Below, piece by piece: positions 16,741 to 26,269 of a stretch of DNA of 55,805 nucleotides (positions are counted from its first letter, which is position 1; each line of letters starts with the position of its first letter). This stretch comes from Verrucomicrobiaceae bacterium (GTDB lineage: Bacteria; Verrucomicrobiota; Verrucomicrobiia; Verrucomicrobiales; Verrucomicrobiaceae). The stretch covers positions 1 to 55,805 of the forward strand of contig JAEUHN010000025.1 in assembly GCA_016795365.1 (NCBI GenBank), given 5' to 3'. Under the pieces are notes generated by a model. The model saw only the letters and a list, made by a program, of their open reading frames with translations. It had not been told where the DNA came from and did no database searches. Position numbers and translations under genes: made by a program.

Positions 16741-17045
16741 GGGCCAGCGAATTGATAATAGGTTACAACGCAATTGCTCGTTAACGCATCCGGCCAAGTT
16801 CTACTAATCATTTCGATTGGCAAGCCTATCACCGTAGAACTTATTCTCTCAACTCATCCAGGCCGAAAAGCATGCTATACTATCCTCACCATTCAGCCGC
16901 CGAAGCCAGTCGCTGATTACCCGCCGAGTTCGATCCACAAGACGTTTGCCTGGCGATCGTTGCCGGGCACGCATCAACCACACGACAGATGCGCTTAATG
17001 CCCTGGCACAGCTTTTCATGAGGAGCGGCGGCTGGCTTGGGCAGC
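16741..17045. other. Divergent intergenic region
   Basis: About 300 bp separate the base-modification operon (minus) from the coupling-ATPase gene (plus). A TATACT hexamer at 16876-16881 could be a -10 box for the ATPase gene, but no good -35 box was found at the right distance. No terminator or gene is evident. Confidence 0.35.
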
Positions 17046-18323
17046 ATGAACGAGCATCACCTTTACATCGGCAAACGCGAGGTCTGGGGCGGCGAACTGC
17101 CGTTCGCTCTCGACGTGCGCGACGCGCGCTACCACACTTACGTCATCGGCAAAACGGGTTCGGGCAAGACAACGCTGCTGCGCAACCTCATCCTCCAGCT
17201 CATCATGCAAGGGCATGGCGTCGGCTTGATCGATCCGCACGGAGATCTTGCGGAGGAACTGCTCGATCACATCCCGCGCTCGCGTGCCGAGCAGACGGTC
17301 TATTTTCATCCCGGCGACACCGACTTCCCCATCGGTCTGAACTTGTTCGCGCAAGCGCACGATGACGAGCGTCATCTCGTTGCGTCTGGCATCGTCGGCG
17401 CGCTGAAGAACCTCTGGCCCGACTCCTGGGGGCCGCGCATGGAATACATCCTGCACAACGCCGTGGCCGCGCTGGCGCAGTGCGAGAACACTTCCCTGCT
17501 CGGCGTGAACCGCATGCTCACCGATGAGGCGTATCGCCGCTGGGTCCTGCGCCAGGTGCGCGATCCCTTCCTGCGCGACTACTGGGAGAACGAGTTTGAG
17601 TCCTATGACGAGCGATTCAAACGCGAGGCCATTGCACCGATTCAGAACAAGGTGGGGCAACTGCTGCTCTCGCCCATCATCCGCAACATCGTTGGTCAGG
17701 TGAAGAGCAAGGTGAGCATCCCCTTCGTAATGGACACGGGCCGCATCTTCATCGCCAACATCGCCAAGGGCCAGCTCGGTCACGACAAGTCGAACCTGCT
17801 CGGCTCGCTGCTCATCACGCAGTTCCAGCTCGCCGCCATGGCGCGCAGTCGTCAGCCCGAGTCCGAGCGCCGCGACTTCTACCTCTTCGTGGATGAGTTC
17901 CAAAACTTCGCCACCGAGTCCTTCACCAGCATCCTCGCCGAGGCGCGCAAATATCGACTCAACCTCACGCTGAGCCATCAATACATCGCGCAACTCTCAC
18001 CCACCGTGCGCGATGCCGTCTTCGGCAACGTGCGCACGCTTGTCGCCTTCCAAGTCGGCTACGCCGACGCCGAGCACTTGCGCGGTGAGTTCGGCGATGA
18101 GTTTCTCAAAGAGCAGTTCATCGACCTCCCGAGATACGAAACGCTCATTCGCACCCAATCCCCCACCGGCACCATGAGCTTCCAACGCGCTCAACTCATT
18201 CCCCCCATCGAGACCCACCAAGGCCGTCGTGAGAAGCTGATCACGCGAAGTCGCGAGCGCTTCGCGACACCCCGCGCGGAAGTGGAGGGCAAGCTGGAGC
18301 GGTGGCTGGGACAAGGACAGTGA
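17046..18323 (+). CDS. TraD/VirD4-like coupling ATPase (short form)
   Basis: A 425-residue P-loop ATPase from ATG 17046 (an upstream TTG at 17037 would add three residues). Walker A GKTGSGKTT is at about 35-43. GHGVGLIDPHGDLAEELL follows, as in TraD/TraG and HerA-type DNA pumps. Walker B is DFYLFVDEFQNF near residue 280, then a sensor region RKYRLNLTLSHQYIAQL. There is no N-terminal membrane segment, so it is cytosolic or acts with a partner. Such ATPases link DNA to a type IV secretion channel or pump DNA directly. A second, much larger relative lies at 47385-50528. No mating-pore genes are near. The convergent DUF6530-like gene ends 36 bp downstream. Confidence 0.88.
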   Translation: MNEHHLYIGKREVWGGELPFALDVRDARYHTYVIGKTGSGKTTLLRNLILQLIMQGHGVGLIDPHGDLAEELLDHIPRSRAEQTVYFHPGDTDFPIGLNLFAQAHDDERHLVASGIVGALKNLWPDSWGPRMEYILHNAVAALAQCENTSLLGVNRMLTDEAYRRWVLRQVRDPFLRDYWENEFESYDERFKREAIAPIQNKVGQLLLSPIIRNIVGQVKSKVSIPFVMDTGRIFIANIAKGQLGHDKSNLLGSLLITQFQLAAMARSRQPESERRDFYLFVDEFQNFATESFTSILAEARKYRLNLTLSHQYIAQLSPTVRDAVFGNVRTLVAFQVGYADAEHLRGEFGDEFLKEQFIDLPRYETLIRTQSPTGTMSFQRAQLIPPIETHQGRREKLITRSRERFATPRAEVEGKLERWLGQGQ

Positions 18324-18356
18324 GGCACAAGACGAGCCGATGCCCCCCCCTTGTCC
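18309..18356. terminator. Possible bidirectional terminator between convergent genes
   Basis: GGACAAGG (18309-18316) and CCTTGTCC (18349-18356) are perfect inverted copies with a 32-base loop, followed by TGTTATTTTG. The left arm lies in the end of the ATPase gene. The long loop makes the call weak. Confidence 0.35.
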
Positions 18357-18358
18357 TG

Positions 18359-18847
18359 TTATTTTGCTACGATCCCCAACTCCTTGAGTGCCTCAGCCAA
18401 CCTCTTCAATCGCTCAGCAATACGCTCATCTTCTTTGCTGAGGCAGTCGCGGAACAATTTCATATCCTCATCGATCATCTCGTTTCCAGTATTGATGGTT
18501 ACGAACATCGTTTCCCCCTGAAGATCGATCCGGCCTATCTGAATTTGATTTGGGTCATAGAGTTTTTCAAAGCGATAGGCCTCCCGCATATGTTTCTTCG
18601 CCTCACAGATTAGCAAAGCCAAATCAAGCACTCGATGAAGCGGAAGCTCTTCCGACTGACGCGACCATTTTTCACCCGTGTATCTCCAGACCTTCGCGGA
18701 GATGTCCAGCTTGCCCCTATCATTCCACTGAGCGAGCCCAAGCGATAGCCCCATCGCGTCGGTGTGCCCTGCGTATTGGCCGTCAATCCGCTCGTAGTCC
18801 TCGGCTACGATTACGGCCTTGTGTTTGAGATGGTTTGGAATCTTCAT
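18359..18847 (-). CDS. Small DUF6530-like protein of unknown function
   Basis: A 162-residue cytosolic protein beginning MKIPNHLKHKAVIVAEDYERIDGQYAG. The segment GLSLGLAQWNDRGKLDISAKVWRYTGEKWSRQSEELPLHRVLDL is strongly patterned and matches, as far as I recall, the DUF6530 family. The C-terminus is a charged helix (LSKEDERIAERLKRLAEALKELG). No catalytic motif is recognisable. It is a lone gene converging on the coupling ATPase. Just upstream is an AT-rich repeat (18863-18887) that could hold its operator or promoter. The family name is from memory and not verified. Confidence 0.6.
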   Translation of the reverse strand: MKIPNHLKHKAVIVAEDYERIDGQYAGHTDAMGLSLGLAQWNDRGKLDISAKVWRYTGEKWSRQSEELPLHRVLDLALLICEAKKHMREAYRFEKLYDPNQIQIGRIDLQGETMFVTINTGNEMIDEDMKLFRDCLSKEDERIAERLKRLAEALKELGIVAK

Positions 18848-18862
18848 GCGTTGATTTAGTTG

Positions 18863-18887
18863 TTTACTAATTTAGTAATTTAGTAAA
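18863..18887. promoter_or_regulatory. AT-rich inverted/direct repeat upstream of the DUF6530-like gene
   Basis: TTTACTAA and TTAGTAAA form an 8-bp inverted pair with a 9-bp spacer that itself contains another TTTAGTAA unit. It lies 16-40 bp before the ATG at 18847. The location and symmetry fit a repressor operator overlapping a promoter; no regulator is identified. Confidence 0.5.
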
Positions 18888-19333
18888 TACAGAAGAGATT
18901 GAAGTCAACGACTTTCAAACGTCAGCATCAACAGACCCTCCAAATCGGCCCACATCGAGATTCGCGAAGGTATCCTCAGAACGCTGATTGCACGCTCTCG
19001 AGAACGAATTGTCTCTCCGCGTTCAGAGGTGTAGAGCAAGCTAGAGCGATGGCTGAGTGCGAGCTACCTATCATCGTTTAACCACGTCCCTTGTCTGATT
19101 CCGCAAGTGCGGTCGAGCGAGTGCAAAACGAGGATCTTTGGGCACTTGTCCCAGCAATGCCTTGACCTTTCGTGCCATTGTGCGAGTCCTGTGGCTTGAT
19201 GAACATTCCGTCCACCACAGCTCAAAGCGCTCTTGCCTTCGGCAAGTCGTTTGCTGCTGTCGTGGTGAACTCTATTTGCGTTTTGCCGTTTACCACCTGA
19301 CATCACGGCCCAACTTCGAGTTTCATAGGATCA
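18888..19333. other. Non-coding region before the large RHS gene
   Basis: About 450 bp with no convincing gene on either strand. A short hairpin CTTGCC-TTC-GGCAAG lies near 19231-19245. The region ends in a terminator-like hairpin, so it could encode a small RNA or be the decayed end of an older gene. Confidence 0.35.
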
Positions 19334-19366
19334 GAAGGAGGGCCGAAAGCCCTCCTTTCTTGTTTT
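19334..19366 (+). terminator. Terminator-like hairpin directly before the RHS start codon
   Basis: AAGGAGGGC and GCCCTCCTT form a stem of about nine pairs with loop CGAAA, followed by TCTTGTTTT and then the ATG at 19367. The left arm contains AAGGAGG, a perfect Shine-Dalgarno core, buried in the stem. It is either the terminator of an upstream transcript or a regulatory hairpin controlling the RHS gene. Confidence 0.65.
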
Positions 19367-22300
19367 ATGAGCACGTTCGTTGGATTCAGAAAAATCGTTG
19401 GCACTTTTTTTGCCATCATTTTCACGTCCCCCTTGGATGCTGCGCAAGTCATGGTAACAGCCACAGAAGACGCGAGCCTTTTACAAGGATCGCCGACGGC
19501 AACAGGTGCTACAGGAACAAGTCTCTTTGCAGGATACAGCACCTCCACTGCAATCAAGGAAGGCTATGCTCCCGTTAAGTTCGATCTCTCGGCCATTCCT
19601 GCCGGCTCGACGATCACTGCGGCAACCTTGACTCTTACAGCCAACGCGGCGGTTGGGACGCCGACGATTGCAGCATACCGAGTTACCAGTTCTTGGACAG
19701 AAGGTGTCACTACATGGGACACTCGGCCAACTTTTTCAACCTTGCTCGATAGCAAGACATTAAGCACGACTGGAACTGTCACTTTTGATGGAAGCGGGCA
19801 AGTAACGCAGCTCGTGCAAAATTGGTTTTCCGGCCTATACACTAATCACGGGGTGCTTCTCAAACGCAGTGGCACCGGCACCTTGAATTCATACGCGATG
19901 TTCAATTCGAGGGAAAATACAGGTTCAAAACCCACCCTAACTGTTTCCTACAATCCGCCACCTACAGTTCCGAGTTTTGCAATCTGGGTAGAGAACGATG
20001 ACATCGTGGCAGAATGCTATGCTTACGATGTGGAAGGACAGCAGGTTTCGCTGAAGGTCCATGTTAGCGGTGACAATTTTGCGTCAGGCGGTGGCGTGAA
20101 CAGTGGGGCTTATGATGTGAGCAGCGGTGGCTTGAGAACATTGCGAATTTCCAACGTATTCAACACACCCAACTACGCCAGTCCTGATCCGCGAAGCACC
20201 TTGCTTGCGTCCAGTAAGACACTGTCCGCGAGACTGGAAGCCCTGGATTCCAATGGAAACAAGACCACACCGGTTCCTACGGCAACGTTCATTTACAATG
20301 CTCCGAGCATCACAGCTATCAGTCCCCCCACTGCTGGCGCAGGGGTTCAGACCAATTTTACCCTTACAGGCACAAACCTGATCACTGGCATGGGATTTGC
20401 CATCACCGGTGCGACTGGTATCGAGGAGCAACCCGGTGGAACGAGCAATCGACGAGACTTTCTTGCTGTTCCAGCTTCATCACTCGGAACAAAGGCCGTC
20501 GTCATTAAGACGGCACCAGGCGGCACGGTGGTATCAAACAACCTTTCCGTGAACGTCGTGAATCTGCCCCCGGTGGTTTCAAACGTCTCGATGCAGGTTA
20601 TCAATGACTCGATGACTGTGAACTGCTCCATCAGCGATCCCGAAGGCGGTCAAGTGCGATGGAAGGCACACATCTCAGATGACAATTTCTCCAGTGGAGG
20701 CGGTATCAACACCGGAGATTACGATGTCAGCTCGGGTGGCACGCGAAGTGTCACGATTCCAAGCGTTCGCAACACTCTCAACTTTGCCCCTCCCGACCCC
20801 AGGAGCACGTTGTTGGCGACGACGAAAACCCTCTACTTCAAGATCGAAGCCCTGGACGTTGCGGGCAACCAAACGCTACCGACGACCTACACCTATTCTT
20901 ACCGGGCACCGCAAATCACATCTATCGCGCCATCGGCGTTCGTGCTTGGAGACGGGGTTGTGACCCTGACGATTTCGGGCATCAATCTGAACAACTTGAT
21001 GGATTTGACCTGTTCTGGCTTTGGAACTTTCTCCCCGAACACATCAACAGGCACGTCCACAGCGATTGAATATTCAACAACTGTTGGCAGCACTGGCGGG
21101 CAGTTTCCCATTGCTCTCAAGACGGCTCCCAACGGCACGTTCATTCCCACAACCGGCCTGAACCTGTCCATTCGCGTGCCCCTTCCTGCTCCCACTCTGG
21201 GAACGGCAATCGCGCGAACGCAGTCCATCGAGGTGCCCTACAAACATCTCAACTTAACCGCTGATCAGTGGTCACGCGTAGACAAAGTTACAGCAAGCAT
21301 TCGCGACCTTGCAACCAATGCTGAGCAGAGCTTGGAGCAACCAAAGGCTCCTGGCTATCCTCGTGATTCGACTTTCGACGGCTCGATCACCTTCACCGGT
21401 CTGATCGTTGGTCACTCCTACCGAATCGGCATCAATTTTGTGCCACTGGCAAACGACGCACTTTATGTGCAGGGAGGTGTTGTGTTGAACTCCGTCACGA
21501 CCCAGGCGGTGGTGCCGCCCGTGGTGCAGTCGTTCACCGCTACAGTGAACAGCAGCACAGGTGACATCGCTTGTTCGATCCGCTGCACGGACAGCACTTA
21601 CACAGGCACCGGCGCTTTGCTCGTCCGCCTCTATGGTTCCAACTATCAGAGCTTCGAGACTTGGCAGACCACTGTCATGCACACCGAGAACGTCACCGGT
21701 GGTTCGACGCTCAATTTCACGATCCCGGCGTCGGAAGCACGCGCAGTGCAATTCCTCGCTAACGAAGACTATCGTATTCAAGCTCGGTGCTTCAATCCGG
21801 CAAGCGGCCTCAGCCCGGAAACGGACTTCGGCAGCCGAGACAGCGCCACCTTCACTTATTACGACCCATCGCAGGAACGCCCGGTGGAGAGGCATTATCG
21901 TGGTGATCCAGCGTCTCATGGTGACGGCAGTCTTTTGTGGAAAGGTGTCGATGTGACCAATGGCAATCGGTATTTTGCCAGGCCTTTAATGCGTGTGGAC
22001 GCCGAAGACCTGCCCTTCGACTTCATCATGTTCTACAACTCCGTGGAATGGCAATCGGCTGTTGGTGAACCTGGGTTACCACGCAAAGGAACGCGCTGGA
22101 AAAACAACTGGGAGCAATGGGTGTATCGCTACCAGAGCACCTACCAGGGTATCACGGCCACGGTGTATAAGGTGCTGCGTGAAGACGGCACAGTGAATAC
22201 CTTTTTCAAAGCGACCGATGGGAAAATTTACAGTCTTAATCGGGGCTACCACGATCAGCTTTATGATGTGGCGGGGCACATCGTTCTTGGCGAGAAGAAC

Positions 22301-25300
22301 AGATGGATCTTCGACTATGGCAATGTTGATGCCTCGGGTATTGCGCTGCTCCAGAGCGTCAGCAACAACCACGGCAAAACGATCACCATCACCTACGAGA
22401 CGGTGAACGGTCAGAAGCGCATCAACTACATCACCGACACCTGCGGGAAGGTCTATGACTTCGCCTATAGCGGGCCGAACACCGAGTATCTGACTGTGAC
22501 AGACTACGCCGGGAACTTTGTGCTGTGTGAATCTGAGCCCGTCGGTTCCACCCTTCGCTTGCGCTATGCCACAGACACGGCCAATCGCATTACCGAGTTC
22601 CAGTATGAGCCAAACACCGAGTATGTGACGGCCATCATCGAGCCTCGTCTGATGGCATTGAACAACGGCACCAAGTCCTGCCAGGCCACTTACTATGCCG
22701 GTGGTGCTGGTGCGGTGGCAACCACTCGCGATGCCCGCAACAACGTCACCAGCTATTTCTACAACTACCTTGGCGAAGAGCGCACACGAGTGGTGCCACC
22801 CGACGCCACTCGCACCACGGATTTCTATCTCGCCAACGGTCGCGTGGTGGATATTCGCGAAGGGACCGCCGCTACGACTCAAACCACGTTTGGTTATCAA
22901 ACCAACGCCCAGGGCACGCTCATCGCCGCCTCCGGTAATCTCGTGAGCTTCTCTGACTGGCAACGCAACGAGAGTATTTTCACCCGCAATCCCAACGGCG
23001 ACCTCACCAAGGCTATCAACCGTCTCGGCAAGGAAACCAACATCACAAACATCACCGCACCGCCCAGCTCACAGCTTCCGGCGCAGTCTAATTTCAGTGC
23101 TCCCACGGGCATCACCGACCCGCTTGCCCGTGTGACCAGCCTGGAATACGACCCCAAAGGCGAAATCAGCAAGATCATTTCTCCCCAGCATCAAGCCGAC
23201 CAGAAAGGCACGAGCATCATCACGGACGCCAACGGCTTCACTCAGAAGGTCACAGATCTTCGGGGTGCCACTCAATATGAAGTCATCACTCGCTACCTGC
23301 CCACGGACAGCGTTGGTCGCTGTATGCCCAAAGTCATCAAGTTTGCAGATGAGGCACAAGAAACCTTCGAGCGCGATGCTCTAGGCCGCCTCACCCGTCA
23401 TCTCGACAAGCGCGGCTTTGGCACAGACTACACTTACGATGATGCCAATCAGGTCACGGACATCATCGAGGACAGCGTTGATCTTCTCGGCCACACCGGG
23501 AAGCGCTTGCATCATCGCTACGAGTATGATGGCAATGGCAACGTCGCCTTCTACTACCCGCCGAAATACTTCTCCGAAGGCAACAACTTGGCTTACCGCG
23601 TCGCATTCAGCTACGACTTCGACGACCATCCCACCGGGGTTCAGACCTCTTTGAACCAGGTGTCCAGCACCTTCGATAGCATGGGCCGTCTGGAGACACA
23701 GACCAGCGGCACCAATGCCACTTCGACGCTCATCTATGGCAGCAAGGGCTACTTGGAGAAGCGTGCTAACAGCACGGGCAAAGGAACGACGATCACCACC
23801 GACAACAATGGCAACGTCACCGGCACCACCGATGCGGATGGCAAGCAGACGATCACGGTGATGGACAAAGAGGATCACGTCATCGCGGTGAAATCGCTGA
23901 AGCCAGATGGCAGCACATCTCATGGTGCCTATTTCAAGCGGGATACCGTAGATCGCATCGTTGAAACGGCCACCTATAGCGCGGACTTCAGCGTCCCTGC
24001 CAATACAGACACCTCCGCATTAGCGATTCCGGCAGGCCATCACAGTCGGCGGGTGCTCGATTACGATCTCGGTGACCGCATCACGCAGGTCACCGAGCAG
24101 GGAGCGGCTGGTTCTGCAACGGCTCAAGCACAACTTGGCATCGCCTACAACGACGACACCTCCTACACCGACCCGGAGGGTGTGTTCGCGCCCATGTCCC
24201 GGATCCAGACTGTCACCATCACGCCACCGCTGGGAGTTCACCACCCGAGCATTGCCGGTGGCAACGTGATGACTGTGCTCAGCAATCGCAATCTGCCAGT
24301 GCTGGAGGAAGTGCGCAGCACTCCCTCTGCCACGCCTGCTATCACCCGCAGACAGTTCGATGAAGACGGCAGAGTCACGGCGCTCGACTTGCCTGGCTGT
24401 CGTCGCTGGGACATCGAGTTCAGCTATGATTCGCTCGGCCTTCTGGAGCAGCGGAAAGTTTACAACGCCGATGGCACTGTCTTGAAGTTGCAGACCTGGA
24501 CACACGACGAGCACAAAGTCACGCGCACCGCGAACAGTGGCGATGGCATCCTCATCACCGTCACGCCAGACGCGCTGAATCGCCCAGTGTCCATCACGAC
24601 ACGAGTCGATGGTATTGACTACACCCTGGGTGTTCAATACAACGGCAACAGTCAGATCACTCAACTGACTTACCCCACGGGTCTTGTGGTCAACTACGAC
24701 TACGATTCACGTGACCGCCCTTGGCGCGTCCGCGACTCGCAGGGGCACAGCTCCACCAGCACGTTCCATGAGAATGACACACTGGACAGCGTGAGCCACT
24801 CCAATGGCAGCTCAACACAGATGGGCTTCGACCATGCCAATCGGCTCGCATTGCTCTCGAACTTCTCGCAGGGACTCAACTCCCTCTCCGCCCAGACCAT
24901 CAGCACACGGGATGCCCGAGACATGCCTCTGACTTTGAGTCAGAGCAGCTTGCCGCTCGATGTCCCGCTATCGCAGCTCACCTCTGGCACCCGCACCTTC
25001 ACCTACCAGGGTGGAGCCTCTGGCTACACAGAACTCGTGAGCGATGGTCTCTACACCTACCAGCACAATGCTCGTGGTCAGGTCTCCTCCATCACAGGAG
25101 CCACCATCACGACACTGGGCTGGAATGCTCTCGGTGAACGCACCAGCCTTAGCAAGCCCGGCCACAACGAGACGGATCGCTACGACACGAACGGACTGCG
25201 CACCACGCAGACCATCAACGGTGTCACCATCATCACAGTCTGGAATCCCGTGCCCATCGGCTCACTCCCCGAGCCCATTTATCAAAAGACCGGCACCAAG

Positions 25301-26269
25301 GAAACCTGCTACGTCTGGGACACGCAAGGTTTAAACCGGATGTTCTTCCGTGACACAGCGATCACCTCCGCCTGGACTGTCCGCTTCTACCACTTCGATC
25401 TCTTCGGCAATACGATTGCGCTGACCGATGAGAATGGCAGACCCACGGACTTCTACGGCACCACGGCCTTCGGCGAAGCCACGGTGCATGATGGTGCCAC
25501 CGATCAACCCTTCATCTGGGGCGGTCGCTATGGCATCATGAATGACGGCAGCGGCTTCTACTATGCCCGTGCCCGCTATATCTTTGGCCCCAGCCGTCGC
25601 TTCATCTCCCTCGATCCCGTCGCTGGTAGTCTTGACAATCTCCAGACCTTCAATCGTTACAGCTACGCAGCAAACAACCCGCTGGGGTTCAATGATGCGA
25701 GTGGACGTGAAATTCGATGGCTGGATGTTGCATCGTTCCTCAATACAGCGCGCGAAACTCTACTTGTCTGGGCGGCATCAATGAAACTCTACAAGGGAGG
25801 AACTACTAACCATACGATAGGTCGTTCCTTGCTCAAGGTTAACAAGATTGCAGAGAGCGCTCCATCTCTCCTTCGGGGCATTTCTTCAGCGGCGGGACCG
25901 GTCTTTTCCTACTTCCAAGGGAGAAGGAACGGTGTAGCGAGTGGCATCAGGGCCGCCGAGCTTTCAGCGATTGGAGGAATTGTTTGCACCCCACTTGCTG
26001 GAGCTTCTACGATTGTCGACGCGGGCCTCGGTAACGAGGTTCCCATGGTGGCCCCCGCAGTATTCGTTGGTTGCAGTCAGGCGGTGAGTGCGTTCCCCGA
26101 CTTTGTTCTGGGCACTGTTAGAAGCACCAATAGCGGAATAGATCGCCTATCGCATTTTGTATCTCAGTTTGAACCGAGTGGTCGCACACAATTTGAGTTC
26201 ATCGACCGCTGGGCACGCTTAATGAATAACGGGTATCCAGTTTTGGGTCCGAATCCTTTCGCCCGATGA
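19367..26269 (+). CDS. Giant secreted RHS-repeat protein with variable C-terminal tip
   Basis: A 2300-residue protein. Residues 1-26 (VGTFFAIIFTSPLDAA) look like a signal peptide. Residues about 27-205 form a DNRLRE-type domain (APVKFDLSAIPAGSTITAATL, WTEGVTTWDTRP). Immunoglobulin/IPT-like repeats follow (SITAISPPTAGAG, ITSIAPSAFVLG) to about 700. From about 840 to 2090 come RHS/YD repeats (RYFARPLMRV, YEYDGNGNVAFY, FERDALGRLTRHLDKRG). The RHS core FYYARARYIFGPSRRFISLDPVAGS ends near 2090. The last 190 residues are a unique tip rich in Gly, Ala and hydrophobic stretches. RHS tips are often toxins, but this one has no motif I recognise and no immunity gene is evident. The next gene overlaps by ATGA. 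A terminator-like hairpin abuts the start. Confidence 0.9.
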   Translation: MSTFVGFRKIVGTFFAIIFTSPLDAAQVMVTATEDASLLQGSPTATGATGTSLFAGYSTSTAIKEGYAPVKFDLSAIPAGSTITAATLTLTANAAVGTPTIAAYRVTSSWTEGVTTWDTRPTFSTLLDSKTLSTTGTVTFDGSGQVTQLVQNWFSGLYTNHGVLLKRSGTGTLNSYAMFNSRENTGSKPTLTVSYNPPPTVPSFAIWVENDDIVAECYAYDVEGQQVSLKVHVSGDNFASGGGVNSGAYDVSSGGLRTLRISNVFNTPNYASPDPRSTLLASSKTLSARLEALDSNGNKTTPVPTATFIYNAPSITAISPPTAGAGVQTNFTLTGTNLITGMGFAITGATGIEEQPGGTSNRRDFLAVPASSLGTKAVVIKTAPGGTVVSNNLSVNVVNLPPVVSNVSMQVINDSMTVNCSISDPEGGQVRWKAHISDDNFSSGGGINTGDYDVSSGGTRSVTIPSVRNTLNFAPPDPRSTLLATTKTLYFKIEALDVAGNQTLPTTYTYSYRAPQITSIAPSAFVLGDGVVTLTISGINLNNLMDLTCSGFGTFSPNTSTGTSTAIEYSTTVGSTGGQFPIALKTAPNGTFIPTTGLNLSIRVPLPAPTLGTAIARTQSIEVPYKHLNLTADQWSRVDKVTASIRDLATNAEQSLEQPKAPGYPRDSTFDGSITFTGLIVGHSYRIGINFVPLANDALYVQGGVVLNSVTTQAVVPPVVQSFTATVNSSTGDIACSIRCTDSTYTGTGALLVRLYGSNYQSFETWQTTVMHTENVTGGSTLNFTIPASEARAVQFLANEDYRIQARCFNPASGLSPETDFGSRDSATFTYYDPSQERPVERHYRGDPASHGDGSLLWKGVDVTNGNRYFARPLMRVDAEDLPFDFIMFYNSVEWQSAVGEPGLPRKGTRWKNNWEQWVYRYQSTYQGITATVYKVLREDGTVNTFFKATDGKIYSLNRGYHDQLYDVAGHIVLGEKNRWIFDYGNVDASGIALLQSVSNNHGKTITITYETVNGQKRINYITDTCGKVYDFAYSGPNTEYLTVTDYAGNFVLCESEPVGSTLRLRYATDTANRITEFQYEPNTEYVTAIIEPRLMALNNGTKSCQATYYAGGAGAVATTRDARNNVTSYFYNYLGEERTRVVPPDATRTTDFYLANGRVVDIREGTAATTQTTFGYQTNAQGTLIAASGNLVSFSDWQRNESIFTRNPNGDLTKAINRLGKETNITNITAPPSSQLPAQSNFSAPTGITDPLARVTSLEYDPKGEISKIISPQHQADQKGTSIITDANGFTQKVTDLRGATQYEVITRYLPTDSVGRCMPKVIKFADEAQETFERDALGRLTRHLDKRGFGTDYTYDDANQVTDIIEDSVDLLGHTGKRLHHRYEYDGNGNVAFYYPPKYFSEGNNLAYRVAFSYDFDDHPTGVQTSLNQVSSTFDSMGRLETQTSGTNATSTLIYGSKGYLEKRANSTGKGTTITTDNNGNVTGTTDADGKQTITVMDKEDHVIAVKSLKPDGSTSHGAYFKRDTVDRIVETATYSADFSVPANTDTSALAIPAGHHSRRVLDYDLGDRITQVTEQGAAGSATAQAQLGIAYNDDTSYTDPEGVFAPMSRIQTVTITPPLGVHHPSIAGGNVMTVLSNRNLPVLEEVRSTPSATPAITRRQFDEDGRVTALDLPGCRRWDIEFSYDSLGLLEQRKVYNADGTVLKLQTWTHDEHKVTRTANSGDGILITVTPDALNRPVSITTRVDGIDYTLGVQYNGNSQITQLTYPTGLVVNYDYDSRDRPWRVRDSQGHSSTSTFHENDTLDSVSHSNGSSTQMGFDHANRLALLSNFSQGLNSLSAQTISTRDARDMPLTLSQSSLPLDVPLSQLTSGTRTFTYQGGASGYTELVSDGLYTYQHNARGQVSSITGATITTLGWNALGERTSLSKPGHNETDRYDTNGLRTTQTINGVTIITVWNPVPIGSLPEPIYQKTGTKETCYVWDTQGLNRMFFRDTAITSAWTVRFYHFDLFGNTIALTDENGRPTDFYGTTAFGEATVHDGATDQPFIWGGRYGIMNDGSGFYYARARYIFGPSRRFISLDPVAGSLDNLQTFNRYSYAANNPLGFNDASGREIRWLDVASFLNTARETLLVWAASMKLYKGGTTNHTIGRSLLKVNKIAESAPSLLRGISSAAGPVFSYFQGRRNGVASGIRAAELSAIGGIVCTPLAGASTIVDAGLGNEVPMVAPAVFVGCSQAVSAFPDFVLGTVRSTNSGIDRLSHFVSQFEPSGRTQFEFIDRWARLMNNGYPVLGPNPFAR

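Noticed and set aside
17016..17993. Long minus-strand frame (325 codons)
   Set aside because: It is antisense to the coupling ATPase, which has clear Walker motifs; the minus frame has no recognisable domain.
22076..22963. Minus-strand frame of 295 codons
   Set aside because: Antisense to the RHS repeats; no family resemblance.
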